Positions 1 to 4,608 of a DNA stretch of 6,281 nt are shown piece by piece. The position numbers and the translations under genes were made by a program. The first letter of the stretch is position 1. Each line of letters begins with the position of its first letter. The stretch lies in NCBI GenBank assembly GCA_900539735.1, contig UQDE01000046.1, positions 1 to 6,281 of the forward strand. The letters run 5' to 3'. Below the pieces are notes generated by a model. It saw only the letters and a list, made by a program, of their open reading frames with translations, made no database searches and was not told the DNA's origin. The stretch comes from an uncultured Collinsella sp. (GTDB lineage Bacteria > Actinomycetota > Coriobacteriia > Coriobacteriales > Coriobacteriaceae).

Positions 1-21
1 GAAAGCACTTAATGTGCTTTC
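1..21. repeat. Perfect inverted repeat (hairpin) at left edge
   Basis: GAAAGCAC (1-8) and GTGCTTTC (14-21) are perfect reverse complements around a 5-nt TTAAT loop. The next two bases are CG, so the stem may continue leftward outside the window. It could be the terminator of an upstream gene, but no clear T-run follows the right arm, so only the inverted repeat is certain. Confidence 0.4.
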
Positions 22-141
22 CGTCTTGCGCAGGACTGTAGAGCAGCAAACTTAATCGCCCCGCCCGGCGAGCAAGCGGACGACAAACACATCTGTCCAA
101 TAATTCGTCTGAAACACAATGAAAAACCGTTTGATGTGAGT

Positions 142-150
142 TAATATAAA
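142..150 (+). promoter_or_regulatory. Possible -10 region for ptsH
   Basis: The AT-rich stretch TAATATAAA lies 65 bases before the ptsH start codon, in a region otherwise without a gene. It contains two overlapping -10-like hexamers, TAATAT (142-147) and TATAAA (145-150). I see no convincing -35 hexamer at 16-18 nt spacing, so this is either a weak promoter, an activator-dependent one, or wrong. Initiation here would give a leader of roughly 55-60 nt containing the stem-loop at 165-194. Confidence 0.3.
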
Positions 151-164
151 CAACGTCGTGAATC

Positions 165-194
165 TGACTCCTGCCACATGCATGACAGGGGTTA
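165..194 (+). promoter_or_regulatory. Stem-loop in the ptsH leader
   Basis: Bases 165-173 (TGACTCCTG) can pair with 186-194 (CAGGGGTTA) over nine positions including two G-U wobbles. The 12-nt loop contains the palindrome CATGCATG (177-184). The structure ends 8 nt before the Shine-Dalgarno AAGGAG (203-208). It could influence ribosome access or mRNA stability, but no known riboswitch or protein-binding element is recognised. Confidence 0.3.
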
Positions 195-214
195 AACACA
201 AAAAGGAGTCAATT

Positions 215-478
215 ATGGTTTCTGAGAAGGCTACCCTCGTTAATCCTCAGGGTCTGCACATGCGTCCGGCTGGTCTGTTCGCCTCCACCATGGGCAAGTA
301 CGCCTGTGACGTGACGGTCGTCACCCCCGAGAAGGAGGTCAACGGCAAGTCCCCGATGGCCCTCATGGCTGCTGGTATCCCCTGCGGCACCGAGGTCGAG
401 GTCAAGTGTGACGGCGCTGACGAGGCCGAGGCTCTGGCTGCTGCCATCGAGCTCATCAAGAGCGGTCTTGGCGAGTAG
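215..478 (+). CDS. ptsH: HPr, phosphocarrier protein of the PTS
   Basis: This 87-aa protein is the small cytoplasmic phosphocarrier of the PEP:sugar phosphotransferase system. It takes phosphate from enzyme I on a histidine and passes it to EIIA domains. The active site is plain: His15 in GLHMRPA with Arg17 and Pro18. Ser46, the regulatory site used by HPr kinase in Firmicutes, lies in VNGKSPMALM but is followed by Pro47 instead of the usual hydrophobic residue. Length and the GLGE C-terminus match family norms. The ATG at 215 is chosen because AAGGAG (203-208) sits 6 nt upstream and it puts His and Ser at canonical positions 15 and 46. A GTG at 158 would add 19 unrelated residues. The enzyme I gene follows, separated by 127 bases that include a terminator-like hairpin. 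Identification is certain; use of Ser46 is unknown. Confidence 0.97.
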   Translation: MVSEKATLVNPQGLHMRPAGLFASTMGKYACDVTVVTPEKEVNGKSPMALMAAGIPCGTEVEVKCDGADEAEALAAAIELIKSGLGE

Positions 479-519
479 AACTCAAACGGGTCGCATGTTG
501 AACAACTAAGTTCATATTT

Positions 520-560
520 GGGGGCGCAGTGACCTGTTGTAAGGTAACTGCGCTCTTTTG
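520..560 (+). terminator. Terminator-like hairpin between ptsH and ptsI
   Basis: GCGCAGT (524-530) pairs with ACTGCGC (547-553). After one G/A mismatch, ACCT (532-535) pairs with AGGT (542-545) around a 6-nt loop. G-U and G-C pairs can extend the base to 520-523/554-557. TCTTTTG (554-560) follows, a short and imperfect U-tract. This fits a leaky intrinsic terminator or 3' stabiliser that would yield more HPr than enzyme I mRNA. It could instead mark the end of ptsH transcription, with ptsI expressed from its own promoter; TTGTCA (558-563) with a poor TTTATC (581-586) 17 nt later is the only candidate seen. Confidence 0.55.
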
Positions 561-605
561 TCATGGATATGGCAAAACGCTTTATCACATGACACGGAGA
601 GAGGA

Positions 606-2315
606 ATGGGAATGTATCAGGGAGTCAACGCTTCCGAGGGCATCGGTATCGGCACCGTCATGGTCGCCGTCGATCCCGACTTGACGTTTGAGCCGCATGA
701 GGTTGCTGATTCGGCAGCAGAGAAGGAGCGCTATCAGTCCGCTCTTTCGGTCTTCTGCGAGAAGACCCAGGCTCAGGCCGACCACATGAAGGAGACGGTG
801 GGCGAGGCCGAGGCCGAGATCATGAGCGGACATATTGTCCTGGCTCAGGATCCGGGTATGACCGACGCCATCAACGCCGCCATTGACGGCGGTACCTGCG
901 CCGAGCAGGCGCTCATGGACACCTCGACCATGTTCGAGAACATGTTCCTGTCCATGGACGACGAGATGTTCCGTCTGCGCGCGGCCGACATCGCCGACAT
1001 CCGCACCGGTATTCTGGCCGAGCTGCTGGGCAAGGAGGTCGTCGACCTCTCCGTCCTGCCCGAGAACACCGTCGTTGTCGTGCATGACCTCACGCCGTCC
1101 ATGACCGCCACGATCGATAAGGCCCACGTTGCCGGTATCGTCACCGAGACCGGTGGCCGCACGTCGCACTCCGCGATCATCGCGCGTGCCCTCGAGATCC
1201 CGGCTGTCCTTTCGGTTTCCAACAGCTGCACCGCGCTGCGCAACGGTATGACCGTTGTCGTCGACGGTGGCAAGGGTATCGTTGAGGCCGATCCCGACGA
1301 GGAGACGCTCGCTGCCTACACCGCCAAGGCCGAGGCCTTCGCTGCCGAGAAGGCAGCCCTCGAGGCCTTCCGTGGCAAGCCGTCCGTGACTGCCGATGGC
1401 ATCAAGAAGATCATCGCCTGCAACATCGGTAACCCTGATGACGTGCCCAACGCGCTCGATCACGATGCCGAGGCCATCGGTCTGTTCCGCTCCGAGTTCC
1501 TGTTCATGGACTCTGCCGAGCTTCCTTCCGAGGAGGAGCAGTTCAACGCCTACCGTAAGGTCGCCAGCGCGCTCAAGGGTGCTCCGGTCATCATCCGTAC
1601 GCTCGATGTGGGTGGCGACAAGGAGATTCCGTATCTGCATATGGTCAAGGAAGACAACCCCTTCATGGGCTTCCGCGCCGTGCGTTACTGCCTGGCCAAT
1701 CCCGACCAGTACAAGGTCCAGCTCCGCGCTCTGCTGCGCGCTAGCGCCTTCGGTGACGTCAAGATCATGATCCCGCTCGTCACCTGCGTCGAGGAGGTCT
1801 TGGCTGTCAAGGAGCTCGTCGAGCAGTGCAAGGCCGAGCTGACCGAAGAGGGTCGCAAGTTCAACGAGAACATCGAGGTCGGCATCATGGTCGAGACACC
1901 CGCCGCTTCGCTGCTCGCAGACCGTCTTGCCGAGGTTGCCGACTTCTTCTCCATCGGCACCAACGACCTGATCGGCTACACCATGTGCGCCGACCGTGGT
2001 AACGACACCATCTCCAACCTGTACCAGGTTTACTATCCCGCCGTGCTCCGCTCGCTCAAGAACATCATCGAGAGCGGCGTGAAGGCCGGCATCATGGTCG
2101 GTATGTGCGGCGAGGCCGCTGCCGATCCGCTGCTCGAGCCGCTGCTGATCAGCTGGGGCCTGGAGGAGTTCTCGATGAGCGCTCCGTCGATCCTGCGCGC
2201 CCGCAAGACCATCAGCCAGTGGACCAAGGCCGAGTGCGACGAGCTCGCCGAGAAGGCACTCGCCTGCAACACCGCCGCCGAGGTCAAGGCACTGCTCGAG
2301 TCCGCAGCTCGCTAA
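606..2315 (+). CDS. ptsI: Enzyme I of the PTS (PEP-protein phosphotransferase)
   Basis: The 569-aa cytoplasmic enzyme autophosphorylates with PEP and passes the phosphate to HPr, the first step of all PTS sugar uptake. Order of domains: N-terminal HPr-binding and swivelling region, active histidine His188 in GGRTSHSAIIAR, then the PEP-binding barrel. The barrel shows GLFRSEFLFM (292-301), RTLDVGGDK (331-339), MGFRAVR (354-360), the Mg ligands Glu430 (MVETP) and Asp454 (GTNDL), and catalytic Cys501 in GMCGE. Length is close to the 575 aa of E. coli EI. Two oddities: Gly457 replaces the nearly invariant Gln of NDLxQY, and LYQVYYP replaces the usual LYQPxxP. Two starts are possible. ATG 606 has GGAG (596-599) 6 nt upstream; ATG 612 has GAGG (601-604) 7 nt upstream and would shorten the protein by two residues. 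An in-frame TTG at 558 lies in the hairpin's T-tract and has no ribosome site. Function is secure. Confidence 0.97.
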   Translation: MGMYQGVNASEGIGIGTVMVAVDPDLTFEPHEVADSAAEKERYQSALSVFCEKTQAQADHMKETVGEAEAEIMSGHIVLAQDPGMTDAINAAIDGGTCAEQALMDTSTMFENMFLSMDDEMFRLRAADIADIRTGILAELLGKEVVDLSVLPENTVVVVHDLTPSMTATIDKAHVAGIVTETGGRTSHSAIIARALEIPAVLSVSNSCTALRNGMTVVVDGGKGIVEADPDEETLAAYTAKAEAFAAEKAALEAFRGKPSVTADGIKKIIACNIGNPDDVPNALDHDAEAIGLFRSEFLFMDSAELPSEEEQFNAYRKVASALKGAPVIIRTLDVGGDKEIPYLHMVKEDNPFMGFRAVRYCLANPDQYKVQLRALLRASAFGDVKIMIPLVTCVEEVLAVKELVEQCKAELTEEGRKFNENIEVGIMVETPAASLLADRLAEVADFFSIGTNDLIGYTMCADRGNDTISNLYQVYYPAVLRSLKNIIESGVKAGIMVGMCGEAAADPLLEPLLISWGLEEFSMSAPSILRARKTISQWTKAECDELAEKALACNTAAEVKALLESAAR

Positions 2316-2332
2316 TTTGGTATCAGAGGTAA

Positions 2333-2365
2333 CCGCGTGGTTGGAATGGGCCGGCCACGCGGCCC
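2333..2365 (+). promoter_or_regulatory. GC-rich competing hairpins between ptsI and kinase gene
   Basis: CCGCGTGG (2333-2340) and CCACGCGG (2355-2362) are perfect 8-bp complements with a 14-nt loop. A second, mutually exclusive stem pairs GGGCC (2348-2352) with GGCCC (2361-2365). No U-tract follows, so it is not a standard terminator. It sits in the 74-nt gap between the ptsI stop and the kinase start, ending 10 nt before the AGGGGG ribosome site. Plausible roles are an mRNA stability or processing element, or control of the downstream gene. Confidence 0.4.
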
Positions 2366-2389
2366 TCACATATACAGGGGGTACTGTAA

Positions 2390-3322
2390 ATGTTCTACAC
2401 GCTAACCGCTAACCCGGCTGTCGACATGACGGTTTCGAGCTCTCCGCTCGAGCCCGACGAGAACGTCCGCACCGGCTCGGCCAGCTACACGGCTAACGGC
2501 AAGGGCCTCGACGTGTCCTTCGCCTTTAAGAAGATGGGCGTCGACACCGTCGCGCTCGGCTTCTTCGCCGGCTTCACGGGCAAGTTCATCGTCGAGGAGG
2601 TCATGAACCTGGGTTGCCTCTGCCGCCCGGTCTGGACCGACGGTATCACGCGCATTAACACCTATGTCAACGATGGCCAGCACGAGTACGGCATCCTGAA
2701 CCCGGGTGCTCCGATCACGCCGCAGCACCAGGAGGAGCTCTACAACATCCTGGACACCGCGGGCGATCTCGAGTGCCTGATCGTTTCCGGCTCCGTGCCT
2801 CCCAAAGCTACGCCTGACTTCCTGGCTAAGGTCATGGAGCACGCTCAGGCTCGTGGCGCCGATGTCGTCTTGGACCTGTCCTCCGACAAGCTCAAGGAGC
2901 TCGCTCACAAGAAGCCGCTGCTCATCAAGCCGAACCATCACGAGATGAAGGCCATCTTCGGCGTGCCGGTCGACACCGACGACGAGGTCCGCGTTGCCAT
3001 GAGGATGGCTCACGACGCCGGCGTTCAGAACGTGCTGCTCACCCGTGGTAGCCGCGGCGACGCTTACTTCTCCAACGGCGAGGACATCTGGTACGCCAAG
3101 CGTGAGTTCAACATTAAGCTGGTCTCTTCCGTCTGCGCCGGCGACTGCACCCTCGCTGCGTTCCTGCACAAGTGGTACAGGGATCGCGACAACGTCGAGG
3201 AGGCCATGAAGCTCGCTATGGCCACCGGCGCCAACGTTGCCGAGTCCGTCGGCATTGGCGACTTTGGTCACGTCGATGAGTACAGCAAGCGCGTTGCCGT
3301 CCGCAAGCTCGATCGTCAGTAA
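2390..3322 (+). CDS. PfkB-family kinase, 1-phosphofructokinase / tagatose-6-phosphate kinase type (copy 1)
   Basis: This 310-aa protein belongs to the ribokinase/PfkB fold in the FruK/LacC branch, which phosphorylates fructose-1-phosphate or tagatose-6-phosphate with ATP. Visible motifs are NPAVD near the N-terminus (8-12), NGKG (36-39) with the phosphate-binding Lys38, GITRIN (85-90) with Arg88, SGSVPP (133-138), KPNHHE (180-185, the NxxE Mg motif) and CAGD (249-252) with Asp252 as catalytic base. Two positions are unusual: Asp41 stands where GKGxN normally has a substrate-contacting Asn, and Cys249 replaces the first Gly of GAGD. AGGGGG (2376-2381) lies 8 nt before the ATG. It follows ptsI on the same strand with a 74-nt gap and is closed by a strong terminator, so co-transcription with ptsI is likely. 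No enzyme II gene accompanies it. Family assignment is firm; the exact substrate is not, and fruK or lacC would both be guesses. Confidence 0.88.
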   Translation: MFYTLTANPAVDMTVSSSPLEPDENVRTGSASYTANGKGLDVSFAFKKMGVDTVALGFFAGFTGKFIVEEVMNLGCLCRPVWTDGITRINTYVNDGQHEYGILNPGAPITPQHQEELYNILDTAGDLECLIVSGSVPPKATPDFLAKVMEHAQARGADVVLDLSSDKLKELAHKKPLLIKPNHHEMKAIFGVPVDTDDEVRVAMRMAHDAGVQNVLLTRGSRGDAYFSNGEDIWYAKREFNIKLVSSVCAGDCTLAAFLHKWYRDRDNVEEAMKLAMATGANVAESVGIGDFGHVDEYSKRVAVRKLDRQ

Positions 3323-3350
3323 TCGAATCGCGACATATTCGTGCGCATGC

Positions 3351-3382
3351 GGCGCCCCGGTTTCGGTCGGGGCGCCTTTTTT
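3351..3382 (+). terminator. Strong intrinsic terminator after kinase copy 1
   Basis: GGCGCCCCG (3351-3359) pairs perfectly with CGGGGCGCC (3368-3376) around an 8-nt loop. Six T residues (3377-3382) follow immediately. It begins 28 nt after the stop of the first kinase and should end the pts transcription unit. Confidence 0.93.
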
Positions 3383-3471
3383 GTTCCGCCATGGGGGAGA
3401 GGTGTCCTGCCGTACTTCATCGCTTCCACACCGTTCACCGAGTTGTCCTAGCCTTTTACCGATGCGTGGAA

Positions 3472-3477
3472 TATACT
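3472..3477 (+). promoter_or_regulatory. Probable -10 element for kinase copy 2
   Basis: TATACT matches the TATAAT consensus at five of six positions and lies 34 nt before the downstream start codon, after a strong terminator, so a promoter is required about here. The -35 is poor: TAGCCT (3449-3454) at 17 nt spacing matches three of six. TTGTCC (3443-3448) is better but 23 nt away, which is too far for a standard sigma-70 promoter. Confidence 0.5.
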
Positions 3478-3511
3478 TTCATTAACACGTTGTTTCGTGA
3501 AAGGAACATCC

Positions 3512-4444
3512 ATGATTTACACGCTCACTGCAAATCCCGCCATTGACTACAACATCGCCTGCGACGGCCTTACTGCCAATACCGTCACGCGTACCCGCAA
3601 TGCCGTCTACACGCCCAACGGCAAGGGCCTCAACGTCTCGTTTACGCTTGACCACTATGGTGTCGACACCACGATCCTGGGTTTCTTCGCCGGCTTCTCG
3701 GGTGAGTTCATCGTCAAGGGCGCCGAGGCCCTGGGCGTGCCCGTCAAGCCCGTGTGGACCGACGGTATTACGCGCGTCAATGTGTTCCTCAACGCCGGTC
3801 CCGACACCGAGTACAACATGGTCAATGCCGGTGCCGCCATCAATGAGGCCAACGAGCAGGAGATGTTTGAACTTATCGATTCGCTCGATGACATGACCTG
3901 CCTGGTCATCAGCGGCTCGCTGCCTCCCAACACTTCCGAGGGCTTCTTGGCCGAGGTCCTGCGCCGTGTCAAGGCCAAGGGGGCCGAGTTCGTCCTCGAC
4001 ATCTCGAGCCATCAGCTGGCAGACCTCATTGCTCTGGAGCCACTGCTGATCAAGCCCAATGACGACGAGCTGCTTGACATCTTTGGCATCAAGGTGAGCG
4101 GTGGCGACGACGAGTCCGTCAAGGGCGCTATGGCCGAGCTGCACGCCAAGGGCGCCAAGAACGTGCTGCTGACCCTTGGTGGCGCCGGTGCGTACTTCTC
4201 CAACGGCGAGCATATCTGGTTTGCCAACCGCACCTTCGACGTCAAGCTGCTGTCGACGGTGTGCGCCGGCGATTCCTCGCTCGCTGCCTTCCTGTCCGTG
4301 TGGCACGACGCCCCCGAGCGCGTCGAGGACGCCCTGCGCCTTTCGATGGCCACTGGCGCCAACGTGGTCGAGTGCCCCGGTCTGGGTGATTTTGCCAAGG
4401 TGGACGAATATAAGAAGCACATCGAGGTTCGCCAGGTCTGCTAG
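3512..4444 (+). CDS. PfkB-family kinase, 1-phosphofructokinase / tagatose-6-phosphate kinase type (copy 2)
   Basis: This 310-aa paralogue of the preceding kinase has the same length and roughly half its residues identical by eye. Motifs: NPAID (8-12), NGKGLN (36-41) with Lys38 and the normal Asn41, GITRVN (85-90), SGSLPP (134-139), KPNDDE (181-186), the ATP-site loop TLGGAGAYF (221-229, one residue shorter than in copy 1) and CAGD (251-254) with catalytic Asp254. It keeps the conserved substrate-site Asn that copy 1 has lost, so it is the better candidate for a standard sugar-phosphate kinase. The ATG at 3512 is chosen over a GTG at 3497: AAAGGA (3500-3505) is 6 nt upstream and the protein then aligns end to end with copy 1. 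It is bounded by terminators on both sides and has a -10-like site, implying independent transcription. Substrate (fructose-1-phosphate, tagatose-6-phosphate or fructose-6-phosphate) is unresolved. Confidence 0.9.
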   Translation: MIYTLTANPAIDYNIACDGLTANTVTRTRNAVYTPNGKGLNVSFTLDHYGVDTTILGFFAGFSGEFIVKGAEALGVPVKPVWTDGITRVNVFLNAGPDTEYNMVNAGAAINEANEQEMFELIDSLDDMTCLVISGSLPPNTSEGFLAEVLRRVKAKGAEFVLDISSHQLADLIALEPLLIKPNDDELLDIFGIKVSGGDDESVKGAMAELHAKGAKNVLLTLGGAGAYFSNGEHIWFANRTFDVKLLSTVCAGDSSLAAFLSVWHDAPERVEDALRLSMATGANVVECPGLGDFAKVDEYKKHIEVRQVC

Positions 4445-4477
4445 TTCCGGCACCTTGTCTGAATAGTTTGATTATTT

Positions 4478-4511
4478 CGCATCCGTCTTAGACTAGGACG
4501 GATGCGTTTTT
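4478..4511 (+). terminator. Strong intrinsic terminator after kinase copy 2
   Basis: CGCATCCGTC (4478-4487) pairs perfectly with GACGGATGCG (4497-4506) around a 9-nt loop, followed by five T residues (4507-4511). It lies 33 nt after the kinase stop codon and separates this gene from cca. Confidence 0.93.
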
Positions 4512-4548
4512 GTTTATCGGACTTGCGTGTGCAGTGGAGACTGTTTCT

Positions 4549-4557
4549 TGCTAGACT
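4549..4557 (+). promoter_or_regulatory. Extended -10 promoter element for cca
   Basis: TGCTAGACT has the TGn extension directly before a -10-like TAGACT (4552-4557; four of six to TATAAT). It lies between the upstream terminator and the cca start at 4609. No good -35 is present at normal spacing, as is common for extended -10 promoters. The leader would be about 45 nt. Confidence 0.45.
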
Positions 4558-4608
4558 TCTTGCAGACGCAATCGATAGCCAATTTGATAGTCGCAGGAGG
4601 CCATAGGC

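Noticed and set aside
129..151. CRP-like site (TGTGA at 134-138) near the ptsH promoter
   Set aside because: Only one half-site is present; the second half does not match TCACA. The 5-base match is easily by chance.
585..2369. 594-codon open frame on the minus strand opposite ptsI
   Set aside because: The translation resembles no known family and lies exactly antisense to a full, motif-complete enzyme I. Long antisense frames are expected opposite GC-rich genes.
2402..3271. 289-codon minus-strand frame opposite kinase copy 1, and a similar one at 3482-4453 opposite copy 2
   Set aside because: The two shadows resemble each other only because the sense genes are paralogues. Neither has independent support.
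3443..3477. TTGTCC with TATACT 23 nt later, echoed by TTGCGT and TAGACT 23 nt apart before cca
   Set aside because: The shared 23-nt spacing is curious but too long for a sigma-70 promoter, and two cases with weak hexamers are not evidence for a new promoter class.
3237..3485. 82-codon plus-strand frame spanning the end of kinase 1 and the terminator
   Set aside because: It runs through the strong terminator, overlaps the kinase in another frame and encodes a low-complexity Ser/Ala/Pro product.
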